Shown in pieces: positions 15,161-21,978 of a stretch of DNA of 47,225 nt. Under the pieces are notes generated by a model. The model had not been told where the DNA came from and ran no database searches. It saw only the letters and a program-made list of their open reading frames with translations. The stretch spans positions 1-47,225 of the IMG/VR virus record IMGVR_UViG_3300037264_000723; one strand, given 5' to 3'. This stretch comes from a virus. The position numbers were made by a program, and so were the translations under genes. How positions within the stretch are numbered: position 1 is the first letter of the stretch; every line of letters begins with the position of its first letter.

Positions 15161-15579
15161 GCCATTGCCTCGACCGTAACCCGCACGCGCTCGGGCGTGG
15201 CATCGTCATAGCCGCGAACGATTGTAGCGCACGCAATCTGTGCATCGTCACGATACGCTATGCCGTTCATGGCGTCGGCCACCAATTTCAGCACGTTGTC
15301 CGCATCGGGGCGGCCAGTGATCCACTTCGTTGCCCCGCGCTTCTTCTCAGTCCATGAGCGCGGCGTGTGCTGGTAAATCTCGACGCGAAGATGCGCCGGT
15401 CCAGAGATGACTTCGTGTCCGTTCATCGCCTGCCGCGCCATGACGCCAATCATATCCTCTGCACGCCGCATTTTCTGCGTGCTGACCAAGCGCATCTTGG
15501 TCCCCCATCGCGTTTGAACCATGCGAACACGGGGGCGATCCTTACCGCGCAAGCGACCGGGGATGACGAAGGAAATCAC
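15157..15579 (-). CDS. rusA: RusA-like Holliday junction resolvase
   Basis: 140 aa from a GTG in a GTGA overlap with an AAGGAG site. ISFVIPGRLRGKDRPR at the N-terminus and PDADNVLKLVADAMNGIAYRDD near residues 100-121 (first and last parts quoted) carry the conserved metal-binding aspartates of RusA. It would resolve recombination or replication junctions before packaging. A 53-codon upstream extension of the frame is not used. Confidence 0.9.
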   Translation of the reverse strand: MISFVIPGRLRGKDRPRVRMVQTRWGTKMRLVSTQKMRRAEDMIGVMARQAMNGHEVISGPAHLRVEIYQHTPRSWTEKKRGATKWITGRPDADNVLKLVADAMNGIAYRDDAQIACATIVRGYDDATPERVRVTVEAMA

Positions 15580-15923
15580 GGCGGCGCTCCTTGCTGCGCT
15601 TTGTACGTCAGAAGCGTGAGGCGGAAATTCTCGATGTCCTCGGCCACGCGAACGCTCTTGCGGGATAATGTGCGGACACGCTTCTTTGCCGATATCACTG
15701 TGGTATGATCGCGCCCACCGAAATGGAACCCGACGCAAGGGTACGATTGGCCGGTCATTTCATGCGCGAGCGCCATCGCAATCATTCGAGGCACGGCGAT
15801 TTTGTGAATGCGGCGCTCGCTCAACATGGCTTCCTTCCGAACGCCGTAGTACGTCCCGACCACGCGGCGGCAATCGGCAATCTTGATCCGGCCTGCATCC
15901 GTCCAGGGGCGGGGGGCGGTCAT
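15576..15923 (-). CDS. DnaA domain IV-like DNA-binding protein
   Basis: 115 aa from an ATG in an ATGA overlap. Residues about 40-85 read VPRMIAMALAHEMTGQSYPC then FHFGGRDHTTVISAKKRV. GGRDHTTV is the signature of the DnaA-box-binding helix-turn-helix of DnaA. The AAA+ domains are absent, so this is only the DNA-binding part. It could mark the phage origin, or occupy host DnaA boxes and block host replication. Confidence 0.85.
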   Translation of the reverse strand: MTAPRPWTDAGRIKIADCRRVVGTYYGVRKEAMLSERRIHKIAVPRMIAMALAHEMTGQSYPCVGFHFGGRDHTTVISAKKRVRTLSRKSVRVAEDIENFRLTLLTYKAQQGAPP

Positions 15924-16120
15924 TTGGGAGGCTCGGGAAGCGGCATCCAATGAGTGCAATCACCATTTGGGGAGCCTGTCCAACATACATAAAATCCTGG
16001 GCCGCAATCGCCGTCAGCGTCGTGCCATTCGATCGGAATACAGGCTTCGCCTATAGGGTCCCATCCGAGGATTTTCGTTTCATCCTTCGGCGCTGTCTCG
16101 ATCGGCCGCCAGTCGGTCAT
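15920..16120 (-). CDS. Small DUF551-like protein
   Basis: 66 aa. WRPIETAPKDETKILGWDP, then VCWTG and a terminal THWMPLPEPP, match the small phage family in which W-PI-TAP and HWMPLPEPP are conserved. Function unknown. The start at 16120 is in an ATGA overlap. Confidence 0.75.
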   Translation of the reverse strand: MTDWRPIETAPKDETKILGWDPIGEACIPIEWHDADGDCGPGFYVCWTGSPNGDCTHWMPLPEPPK

Positions 16121-16413
16121 TTTGCCCTCCATATGATCGTCGCCCGCCCTGCCTTTGTCTTTCCGCGCTGGCCGGAATCTTCAACGAGGCCCATTGCAAC
16201 AAGCTCGGCGCGGCGAGTTCGTGCGCCAGAGGGGGAGATTAGAGAACCAAGCCACTCGTACATCCATGACGAAATCTGCTCGTCCGTCATTGGTTCTCTA
16301 TTGAGGGCCATCATTACATGCCGCTGCGCCTTGCTAATATCCTTCACACTCCTCGCCGCGTCGTGGCTGGTTTGGGGGTCGGAACTGCGGGCGTGGGCGG
16401 CGGGGATGGTCAT
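16117..16413 (-). CDS. Winged-helix protein
   Basis: 98 aa. [15 protein letters not shown] is a phage motif found before a winged-helix domain, and [20 protein letters not shown] with [18 protein letters not shown] fits the recognition helix and wing. Likely a DNA-binding regulator. Start in an ATGA overlap. Confidence 0.7.
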   Translation of the reverse strand: MTIPAAHARSSDPQTSHDAARSVKDISKAQRHVMMALNREPMTDEQISSWMYEWLGSLISPSGARTRRAELVAMGLVEDSGQRGKTKAGRATIIWRAK

Positions 16414-16577
16414 GGTTGGGGCTCGACGGGCGGTTTCTCTGCCGCGCGCTTTTCGGCAATCATGGTCGCGCACCGGCCAACACACTCATCGCAGATGAAG
16501 ACCGTAGGCCCCGCGATCAGCACGAACACCTCACCCTTCTCCTTCCCGCAAAAAGAGCAAAAGAGCGCCCTTGCCAT
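16410..16577 (-). CDS. Stand-alone ClpX-type zinc-finger protein
   Basis: 55 aa from the ATG at 16577. [19 protein letters not shown] followed by [13 protein letters not shown] has the four cysteines and spacing of the ClpX N-terminal zinc-binding domain. No ATPase follows. In ClpX this domain binds substrates and adaptors. A free copy could act as an adaptor mimic or decoy for host ClpXP, or simply be a small zinc protein. Confidence 0.8.
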   Translation of the reverse strand: MARALFCSFCGKEKGEVFVLIAGPTVFICDECVGRCATMIAEKRAAEKPPVEPQP

Positions 16578-16581
16578 CGCT

Positions 16582-16689
16582 TCACCTGTCGAAGATAACG
16601 AAGAAAATGTACGCAAGCCCCGCTGTCGGAATCAGCGAGGCAAAGAGAACGGTAAGGGCGAATTCGGAGAAGATGAGAATGTCGGTCAT
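16582..16689 (-). CDS. Micro-membrane protein, 35 aa
   Basis: [21 protein letters not shown] followed by [14 protein letters not shown] is almost entirely hydrophobic and would form one long or two short membrane helices. It is coupled to the HTH gene by ATGA. A role in membrane signalling or superinfection exclusion is possible but not shown. Confidence 0.55.
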   Translation of the reverse strand: MTDILIFSEFALTVLFASLIPTAGLAYIFFVIFDR

Positions 16690-16865
16690 TTGCGCTTCTT
16701 CAGCTTTCCGGCCAACTCCTTCAGCCGCTCGTGGATGATTGGATGAGGGGATGTCCCGCTCTCCCATCGCCATACGGTCACAGGGTCAACGGGCACAAGG
16801 GCCGCGAACTCCTCACGGGTCAGGCCCATCGCCTCGCGGATTGCTTTCACGTCGATCTGCTCCAT
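16686..16865 (-). CDS. Cro/CI-like HTH regulator
   Basis: 59 aa, first gene of the leftward operon. IREAMGLTREEFAALVPVDP then VTVWRWESG is an XRE-type HTH, followed by a short helix and a basic tail. It faces a palindromic operator across 30 bp and is the natural ligand for it. The predicted -10 lies so close to the ATG that the mRNA would be leaderless or nearly so, as for lambda cI from PRM. Confidence 0.8.
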   Translation of the reverse strand: MEQIDVKAIREAMGLTREEFAALVPVDPVTVWRWESGTSPHPIIHERLKELAGKLKKRK

Positions 16866-16873
16866 GGACTAAA

Positions 16874-16921
16874 TTTCTAGCACACAAAAAAACCGCTTGC
16901 AAGTGCAATTTGCATGTGCAA
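16874..16921. promoter_or_regulatory. Bidirectional control region with palindromic operator
   Basis: 16897-16921 is a 25-bp imperfect palindrome built as two copies of TTGCAnnTGCAA around a central T, giving four TTGCA-type half-sites. On the minus strand TTGCAA and TAGAAA (16879-16874) are separated by 17 nt and would start the regulator mRNA within about 2-10 nt of its ATG. Repressor bound to the palindrome would cover this -35. No equally good promoter is seen for the rightward operon, but it must start near here. Confidence 0.75.
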
Positions 16922-16952
16922 GGGTGGCCGTCATCCAGCGAGGAGAGCGAAA

Positions 16953-17213
16953 ATGGATGCCGTGAAAGAGCGTGATACCCGCGAACGCGAAGCGCGCGAA
17001 CGGGCGCAAGACGAAGAGTCCTTCAAATCCTTTCTTGAACATCCAATGACGAAGTTATCGCTTGGGATGATCCCGGCGGCCGAAAATCCTGACGTGATGC
17101 GCCTGCTTTTGCGGGCAGCGTTTGACGCCGGGAAGGGGCGCGGGAGCGCGGTTATTATGGGCGTGGTCATGGAAGGGCTGCTGAAGGACCGCACGAAACC
17201 GCAAGGGCCATAA
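16953..17213 (+). CDS. First gene of the rightward operon, 86 aa
   Basis: The ATG at 16953 has a GAGGAGA site. A highly charged N-terminal helix (KERDTREREARERAQDEESF) leads to MTKLSLGMIPAAENPDVMRL, then a small glycine-alanine segment. Immediate-early by position. Function unknown. Confidence 0.65.
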   Translation: MDAVKERDTREREARERAQDEESFKSFLEHPMTKLSLGMIPAAENPDVMRLLLRAAFDAGKGRGSAVIMGVVMEGLLKDRTKPQGP

Positions 17214-17256
17214 CCAGCACCGTGCATAATGGCCCCTGACAGAACGGGAGATGGGA

Positions 17257-17442
17257 ATGGCGATCTACTTGGTGACTGTGAAAGCGGCGGAGCCTGGCAT
17301 CCATCTTGTGCGGGCGAAGAGCAGGGCGGCCGCGCTCGCATATGTCGCGGGCGCGATTATGAAGGTCGCGGTACCGGAAGCCGAAGAACTCCTCGATCTT
17401 GGCGCGAAGGGCGTCAAGGTGGAGGATGCCGATGCCAGCTAA
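17257..17442 (+). CDS. Hypothetical protein, 61 aa
   Basis: Compact alpha-beta protein: MAIYLVTVKAA strand, LVRAKSRAAALAYVAG helix, a KVAVPEAEELLDL segment. An ATG 6 nt upstream is possible. The stop lies inside the next gene, 11 nt past its start. Unknown function. Confidence 0.6.
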   Translation: MAIYLVTVKAAEPGIHLVRAKSRAAALAYVAGAIMKVAVPEAEELLDLGAKGVKVEDADAS

Positions 17443-17785
17443 ATTCCGCTTTGGCCCCGTCCAGCGCCGTTGGCTTCATGCGCTGGAACATGGGCGGAGG
17501 AAACAGGCGCGCGGCGTGCTCTATAATGGCGAGGGCTATTGCTGCCTCGGGATTGCGGTTGTGGCGGCGCTTGGCGGCAAGGCGCGTCTTGACGACCATA
17601 ACCGCTGTAGCCTTGACGAATATGAAGTGAGCGCGCTGGGCCTCCGCCACCGCTGTGGAGAACCACGGAACGGTAGCCCGCTTAACTCACTTGTGGGGCT
17701 GAATGACGACGCAAAACTGACATTCACCGCCATCGCCGCCGAACTCCGCAAGCATCCTCGCGCTTATTTCAAGGCATCGCGCTGA
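17432..17785 (+). CDS. Conserved small phage protein, 117 aa
   Basis: FGPVQRRWLHALEHGRRKQARG then GYCCLGIAVV and a C-terminal SLVGLNDDAKLTFTAIA resemble a family frequent in phage early regions (quoted in parts). No catalytic motif identified. The ATG at 17432 has a GGAGG site 7 nt upstream. It ends in a TGATG overlap. Confidence 0.65.
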   Translation: MPAKFRFGPVQRRWLHALEHGRRKQARGVLYNGEGYCCLGIAVVAALGGKARLDDHNRCSLDEYEVSALGLRHRCGEPRNGSPLNSLVGLNDDAKLTFTAIAAELRKHPRAYFKASR

Positions 17786-18144
17786 TGCCCCGCGATTCCG
17801 CCCTTGCCGATTTATTCGACGCCATCGCCAATCGGTGCGAGGAGGATGCGTCACCAAGCATGTGCCCGCGCAAAATGATCCGCCCGCTCTATGACGTGCG
17901 GGACTTCTACCGCGCCCACGCTGCCGCTCTGCGGAAGATATTGAGGGAGAAGGATGATGGCTGGACGGAAAGCGAAGCCCGCGCCGAACTGCTCGAACGC
18001 AAGCGCGAACTTCTGCACAATCTCGATAATCAAGTGACAGCCGCGCGCCGGCACAACAACCACGCGACGGCGGATTTCATCGACGCGCAGGCGGATTTGC
18101 TGCGGGCGGAAATTGCGCTGGCGGGGGTGCGGGAGGGGAAGTGA
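17785..18144 (+). CDS. Hypothetical helical protein, 119 aa
   Basis: Almost all helical: FDAIANRCEEDA, a FYRAHAAALRKILRE helix, a long ARAELLERKRELLHNLDNQV helix and a final ADFIDAQADLLRAEIAL helix. Possible coiled coil. Coupled on both sides. Not recognised. Confidence 0.6.
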   Translation: MPRDSALADLFDAIANRCEEDASPSMCPRKMIRPLYDVRDFYRAHAAALRKILREKDDGWTESEARAELLERKRELLHNLDNQVTAARRHNNHATADFIDAQADLLRAEIALAGVREGK

Positions 18145-18419
18145 GCGAGGTTGATATTCCGTTCACGCAATATCTTCGGCCCAACGGGCGCAAGGTAGGC
18201 GTCACAATCGCCCGGCCAGTCGAAATTGCAACGCTGGCCCAAAAATTCATAGCGACTGGCGGATGGTTTGAATGCGAACATCTGCAAACGGGGCACGTGA
18301 GCCTAACGGCCTGCATGATTGTCGATGGCGAGCCGCAAGATGTGTTGTGCGAGCTAGTCGAAAACGGCCCCGATGTGCCGCCAGCCGTTGATCGGCTCGT
18401 ACGAGCCACCCGCCGTTGA
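18141..18419 (+). CDS. Small conserved phage protein, 92 aa
   Basis: Begins at a GTG in a GTGA overlap. DIPFTQYLRPNGRK, then ARPVEIATLAQKFIATGGWFEC, is a pattern seen in other phage small proteins of unknown role (quoted in parts). The 3' end is altered by a 28-bp tandem duplication: the stop codon lies in the second copy, because 28 is not a multiple of three. Confidence 0.65.
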   Translation: MSEVDIPFTQYLRPNGRKVGVTIARPVEIATLAQKFIATGGWFECEHLQTGHVSLTACMIVDGEPQDVLCELVENGPDVPPAVDRLVRATRR

Positions 18420-18440
18420 TCGGCTCGTACGAGCCACCCG
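18385..18440. repeat. Two tandem 28-bp repeats, each with a 14-bp palindrome
   Basis: 18385-18412 and 18413-18440 are identical. Each contains the perfect palindrome GGCTCGTACGAGCC (18394-18407 and 18422-18435). The first copy is coding, the second contains the stop. Could be a pair of protein-binding sites or a recent slippage duplication. Confidence 0.9.
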
Positions 18441-18490
18441 CGACACTTTGCCGCATTCCGGGGAATGAGCGGAGGGGGTAGGGTGAGTAC

Positions 18491-18700
18491 ATGAACCCTT
18501 TACCAATTCGTTGCTGCGGGCGCTGTAAAAACTGGGCTCGCAAACAGCCGGACGATCTGACGGCCCCTGAAGGGACATGCGGGCTCACGAAGTACCCAGG
18601 CCATTGGCCTCTTGGTTATTGGCCTCACACATTGCAGCGAGATGTTTGCCGCAAGTTCAAACCAAAACCGGAGATGGCAGATGCAGTTCAAAATTCTTGA
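18491..18700 (+). CDS. Small four-cysteine protein, 69 aa
   Basis: CCGRCKNW near the start and CGL then VCRKF later place cysteines as in a zinc knuckle or a disulfide-free metal site. The ILAR-free body is rich in Trp and Pro. From memory similar CGRCKxW proteins are common phage ORFs. Function unknown. Confidence 0.6.
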   Translation: MNPLPIRCCGRCKNWARKQPDDLTAPEGTCGLTKYPGHWPLGYWPHTLQRDVCRKFKPKPEMADAVQNS

Positions 18701-19073
18701 GATCAGGGACGAGGGCACGCACATTCCGGTGCTCGCCATGCGGATGCTCGCTGAGAGCGACGTGCAGCGATATTACGTCCACGGTCGCTGCGGATATCCG
18801 AAGGACGGGAGCGGCATCGTCGTCATGCACTTGGACAATCAGAAGGCGACTGTCGATCCATACGCTTGGCCCGACATGGGGTTCGGAACGCGCACGATGG
18901 GAAATGCGCACCACTTCATCACCGAGCACTTCGATGAATTGAAGGACGGCGACGTGGTGGACGTGCGCGTGATCCTCGGCGAAGCGAAGGAGCCGGTTGC
19001 GTCAGACCGCTTTTGGAACACGGCAACCCGGCGACATGAAGTCCCGGCAGCGCGCGAGGACTTAGGAGGGTAA
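18681..19073 (+). CDS. Hypothetical protein, 130 aa
   Basis: The ATG at 18681 has a GGAG site and overlaps the previous gene by 20 nt. It begins with QFKILEIRDEGTHIPVLAMR, alternating strands, and has MGNAHHFITEHFDELKDGDV then a VRVILGEAKEPVASDRFW strand, fitting a compact beta-rich fold. I know similar phage proteins only as hypothetical. Confidence 0.6.
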   Translation: MQFKILEIRDEGTHIPVLAMRMLAESDVQRYYVHGRCGYPKDGSGIVVMHLDNQKATVDPYAWPDMGFGTRTMGNAHHFITEHFDELKDGDVVDVRVILGEAKEPVASDRFWNTATRRHEVPAAREDLGG

Positions 19074-19077
19074 GGCG

Positions 19078-19257
19078 ATGGCTGAACTTGACGCACTGAA
19101 CGAAGAATGGCGGGCTCGCCTTGCGTATCGGAAGACGCCGCAAGGCATCGCCGAGCGGAAGCGCTGGCGGACGTTTCTCGCCATGGGGCGGGAGGTTGTC
19201 AAATCGGGCGAGCCGATGGCTGTGGTCTACAGACAGGAGACGGGAAATGAACTTTGA
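19078..19257 (+). CDS. Small basic protein, 59 aa
   Basis: Short ORF with a TAAGG-type site and a helical basic core (EWRARLAYRKTPQGIAERKR). It overlaps the next gene by 11 nt. Function unknown. Confidence 0.5.
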   Translation: MAELDALNEEWRARLAYRKTPQGIAERKRWRTFLAMGREVVKSGEPMAVVYRQETGNEL

Positions 19258-19522
19258 GGCTCTGTTGGTTCAGACTGTGCGTGATCTTCGGGAGCGGCTT
19301 GCGTCTGAGGACATTTCGTCGATGCGCTTGGACATCGAGGTTACAGGTCGCGTCCATGATGGCGATGTTCTAATCGTCTTCAAATTGGGCGAGCAATATG
19401 ACGGCGGTAATGCTTCCGGCGATTCCATAGAGGCAGTAACGGCGGAATTCTTGCGCCGCAAGGCCTGGAAAGCGCGCCATGAGAATTTGCGGATTTCGCA
19501 CTCTGGCGAGCCGGAATTATGA
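19247..19522 (+). CDS. Hypothetical protein, 91 aa
   Basis: The start at 19247 follows an AGGAGACGGGA site like that of the 8318 gene. Has an N-terminal helix (LLVQTVRDLRERLA), three strands (RLDIEVTGRV, GDVLIVFKLG) and a C-terminal helix. The frame extends far upstream but in antisense-like low-quality sequence. Unknown. Confidence 0.6.
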   Translation: MNFEALLVQTVRDLRERLASEDISSMRLDIEVTGRVHDGDVLIVFKLGEQYDGGNASGDSIEAVTAEFLRRKAWKARHENLRISHSGEPEL

Positions 19523-19614
19523 GCGAAGACATCCTCGCCTTTATCGGGCTGGCGCTGATTATCGTGCTGGCACTCTATTCGCCAATCTGGCTCGCGCCTT
19601 TGGTGGGGCAATGA
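19519..19614 (+). CDS. Micro-membrane protein, 31 aa
   Basis: ILAFIGLALIIVLALYSPIW is a single membrane helix. Start and stop both overlap neighbours (ATGA), which supports real translation. Function unknown. Confidence 0.5.
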   Translation: MSEDILAFIGLALIIVLALYSPIWLAPLVGQ

Positions 19615-19952
19615 TTTTGCGCCGGCCGCCGACGCTGCGTCAGAAGCAAGATATTCTTGCCGCGCAGGACCATCGCTGCAATTTGCACGATTGCCGCCGC
19701 CCGCTGGTTTCCGGCCTCTATCAGTGGGATCATATCCAAGATCGGCAATTTGACGGCGACAACGCATTGGACAACTGGCAGGCGATCTGCACCAAGCCAT
19801 GCCACGCAAATAAGACGAAACGAGCGAGTAAAGCACGAGCGCACGCGGACCGCCTTGCTTCCGGCGGACGGCAACGGAAATCAAGACCGATGGCCGGGGG
19901 CAAGAGTTCTGCGTTCAAGCGGGGCGTTGATGGAAGGGTGACGAGGCGATGA
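19611..19952 (+). CDS. HNH endonuclease
   Basis: 113 aa from the ATG overlapping the previous stop. CNLHDC, then YQWDHIQDRQFDGDN, ALDNWQAIC and CHANKTKRASKA form an HNH (beta-beta-alpha metal) site with zinc-binding cysteines. The residue before H in WDHI is Asp as in canonical HNH. It could be a homing nuclease or assist packaging, but it is not near the terminase genes. Confidence 0.85.
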   Translation: MILRRPPTLRQKQDILAAQDHRCNLHDCRRPLVSGLYQWDHIQDRQFDGDNALDNWQAICTKPCHANKTKRASKARAHADRLASGGRQRKSRPMAGGKSSAFKRGVDGRVTRR

Positions 19953-20158
19953 AAGTCGAGAAAGGTATCCCCTACAGTCAGGCGACCGTCAGCAGCTCTA
20001 AAATAATCATGGAAGAGGGCGATAGCGTATTTTTTACAGACGCCAGAGAGGCCGGGCTGTTTTACCAACGATTGGGTGCAAGTTTGCGTGGGGGGGAATT
20101 TCGCCCCAGGAAGAAGCGCGTGGACGGGGGAATTCGCATCTGGAAACTTCGGCGATGA
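19949..20158 (+). CDS. Hypothetical protein, 69 aa
   Basis: MKVEKGIPYSQATVSS, a beta-rich start, then FFTDAREAGLFYQRLG and a basic end. Sequence pattern (KVEKGIPY) is known to me only from other phage hypotheticals. Coupled by ATGA on both sides. Confidence 0.55.
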   Translation: MKVEKGIPYSQATVSSSKIIMEEGDSVFFTDAREAGLFYQRLGASLRGGEFRPRKKRVDGGIRIWKLRR

Positions 20159-20271
20159 CTTCGCGGGAAAGCATCGGAGCCTTCGGGCCGCGCATCCCGT
20201 GGAGCGCGGGGCGGTGGGAAACTACGCCGCCCCGCGTCTTTCCCCTGCGACACTGTGTCACATCGGAATAG
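20155..20271 (+). CDS. Possible 38-aa ORF overlapping a hairpin
   Basis: Coupled to the upstream gene by ATGA. Rich in Pro, Arg and Trp, no recognised motif. The same DNA holds a strong hairpin at 20205-20236, so the stretch may instead be regulatory. Confidence 0.35.
   Translation: MTSRESIGAFGPRIPWSAGRWETTPPRVFPLRHCVTSE
20205..20236 (+). terminator. GC-rich hairpin, possible attenuator
   Basis: CGCGGGGCGG and CCGCCCCGCG form a perfect 10-bp stem with a 12-nt loop. Only a short T run follows (GTCTTTC), so it is a weak intrinsic terminator or a structural RNA element within the rightward operon. Confidence 0.5.
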
Positions 20272-20282
20272 GCGGGTAACAG

Positions 20283-20480
20283 ATGGATGATGTTCGCGAC
20301 CACTTAATGCGGATCGCCGAGGCGAACGAATACATCATGGAAACGGTCCACCAAGCCTATGACGCGAAGAAGCGACTTACCCGCGATGAGATGTTCGCGA
20401 TCATTTCGTGGCTCGCATCATCTGGTGACGCCACGCGGAAGCTAGCGATGACGCTGTTCCCGCCACGGGGCGAAGCATGA
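20283..20480 (+). CDS. Hypothetical protein, 65 aa
   Basis: All-helical: MDDVRDHLMRIAEANEYIME, then LTRDEMFAIISWLAS and a terminal ATRKLAMTLF helix. Its stop overlaps the next start. Unknown function. Confidence 0.55.
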   Translation: MDDVRDHLMRIAEANEYIMETVHQAYDAKKRLTRDEMFAIISWLASSGDATRKLAMTLFPPRGEA

Positions 20481-20797
20481 GAACGCCGACGCCTCACGAT
20501 CAAGCCTACGCTTGGCACTCTCGCGCGATACGCGGGGAGAAGGTCTCTATCCATGAAGGCGATCCACAGTGCGGTTTTTTCTTGGCGAAGTCAGACACCC
20601 GGCTGCGGTACGTGCCAGCGTCGATTTACTTGGAACAATCCATTGACCCGGACACGGGAGAGCTGATGGCCGACGAAGTAATCCGGGCGGAGGTCATGGG
20701 CGAGGTTCAGGAAGATGCGGGCGATGCGTGGCTGCATTTGGCAAGGCGTCCGATCTGCCGGCTTTTCTACCAACAAAAACTAGCGGAGTCATTCTGA
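20477..20797 (+). CDS. Hypothetical protein, 106 aa
   Basis: Begins at an ATGA overlap and ends in a TGATG overlap with the ERF gene, so it is produced with it. Mixed alpha-beta, with HEGDPQCGFFLAKSD and a YVPASIYLEQSIDPDTGELM middle. Related to small proteins preceding recombinases in other phages, function unknown. Confidence 0.55.
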   Translation: MRTPTPHDQAYAWHSRAIRGEKVSIHEGDPQCGFFLAKSDTRLRYVPASIYLEQSIDPDTGELMADEVIRAEVMGEVQEDAGDAWLHLARRPICRLFYQQKLAESF

Positions 20798-21453
20798 TGG
20801 ATCGAAGCGAACAATTCAACGAGCTTGTTGCCGCTCTTGCCAAAGCGCAGGGGGAAATCTCCGGTGCTGCGAAGGGGAAGGAAAATCCATTTTTCAAATC
20901 CAAATATGCCGACCTCGCGTGCGTCATGGATGCCTGCCGCGTGCCGCTCGCGAAGAACGGCCTCGCCATCATCCAATCGGCGCAGGGCAGCAACGGCGAG
21001 AAATGGGTCGAGACGGTTCTAGCTCATGCTTCCGGCCAGTGGGTTTCGTCCCGGTATCCGATCAAGCTCGCGAAAGACGATTCCCAAGGCATGGGCTCGG
21101 CGGTGACATACGCCCGGCGCTATTCACTCATGGCGATGGTGGGGATTGTCGCGGAGGATGAGGACGACGATGGGGAGGCCGCAGTGGGCCGCGCGCCGGA
21201 GAAGCCTGGGATTAACCCAGCCCCCGGTCGTCCGAAGGGCGATACGGACGCCAAGACGAAGGCCATCCAATGGGCGAAGACTGCCAAGGAAACGCTGGAA
21301 GGCTTCAAGCGGATCGAAGACGTGCGCGCGTGGGACGACAAGAACCAAGATGCGCTCGAACGCCTGAAACTCATCGACCGCGATACCCACGTCAATCTGA
21401 CGGAGGTCATCGGCGAGGCATACAGGCGGCTTAATACGGTGGGGGCGGGGTGA
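20797..21453 (+). CDS. erf: ERF-family single-strand annealing protein
   Basis: 218 aa. The ERF core is clear: FNELVAALAKAQGEI, then ENPFFKSKYADLACVMDACR, LAIIQSAQ, GSAVTYARRYSLMAMVGIVA and EDEDDDGEAA. These proteins anneal single strands during phage recombination. The C-terminal third is helical and could bind partners. It forms a recombination set with RusA from the other early operon. Confidence 0.92.
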   Translation: MDRSEQFNELVAALAKAQGEISGAAKGKENPFFKSKYADLACVMDACRVPLAKNGLAIIQSAQGSNGEKWVETVLAHASGQWVSSRYPIKLAKDDSQGMGSAVTYARRYSLMAMVGIVAEDEDDDGEAAVGRAPEKPGINPAPGRPKGDTDAKTKAIQWAKTAKETLEGFKRIEDVRAWDDKNQDALERLKLIDRDTHVNLTEVIGEAYRRLNTVGAG

Positions 21454-21740
21454 TGAAACCGATTTGCGTTCCGTGCCAGCGATTTTACCGTCCGAAGAAA
21501 AACGGATTCCCGTTCATTGAGGCGGCCCCATATCGTGGCTTCCACGTCCTGCCGGGAACCGAAGAGGCGGGCGACTGGCGGCCGGACAAGCTCTGGGTGG
21601 GCGACCTTTGGGAGTGCAAAGGGTGCGGTGCGCAGATTGTTGTCGGCACAGGCCGTTCGCCAATCGTTGAGCATTTTCAAGATAACTTTAAGTGGACGGT
21701 CGAGCAATACAAACCGACGCTGCAAGTGAACGATTGCTGA
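21453..21740 (+). CDS. Zinc-ribbon-like small protein, 95 aa
   Basis: CVPC at the N-terminus and CKGCGAQI near residue 60 are two CxxC pairs suited to one zinc site. It resembles small single-strand-binding accessory proteins only by position. The ATG overlaps the ERF stop (TGATG). Confidence 0.6.
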   Translation: MKPICVPCQRFYRPKKNGFPFIEAAPYRGFHVLPGTEEAGDWRPDKLWVGDLWECKGCGAQIVVGTGRSPIVEHFQDNFKWTVEQYKPTLQVNDC

Positions 21741-21750
21741 GGACAAAGCG

Positions 21751-21978
21751 ATGCCGCTCCCCTACGCCAACTCCGCGACGAAGGGCCATGAAGACGAGCC
21801 CGATGGCGAGGACGAGCCCCGGTGCGTTAATTGCCGGGTCATGTCCGGTGGTCTGTTACGCGCCAGGATCGCGCTCGACCGTGTGCGCTCGCTCATTCAC
21901 AACTTGCCGCGCTCGCACACGGCGAATGAGATTGACAATATCTGCGCCGACGCCCTTGGGGAGCCTCGCACGCCATGA
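21751..21978 (+). CDS. Hypothetical protein, 75 aa
   Basis: Has an acidic start (GHEDEPDGEDEP), a CVNC knuckle, and a helix (RIALDRVRSLIHNLP). Ends in an ATGA overlap. Not recognised. Confidence 0.55.
   Translation: MPLPYANSATKGHEDEPDGEDEPRCVNCRVMSGGLLRARIALDRVRSLIHNLPRSHTANEIDNICADALGEPRTP

Noticed and set aside
16686-16865. Proof of a temperate lifestyle
   Set aside because: A repressor-like HTH and operator are present, but without integrase or partition genes this shows only an early switch, not lysogeny.
18141-18490. Origin of replication at the tandem palindromes
   Set aside because: Only two units, GC-rich, with no AT-rich unwinding region or clear DnaA boxes nearby.
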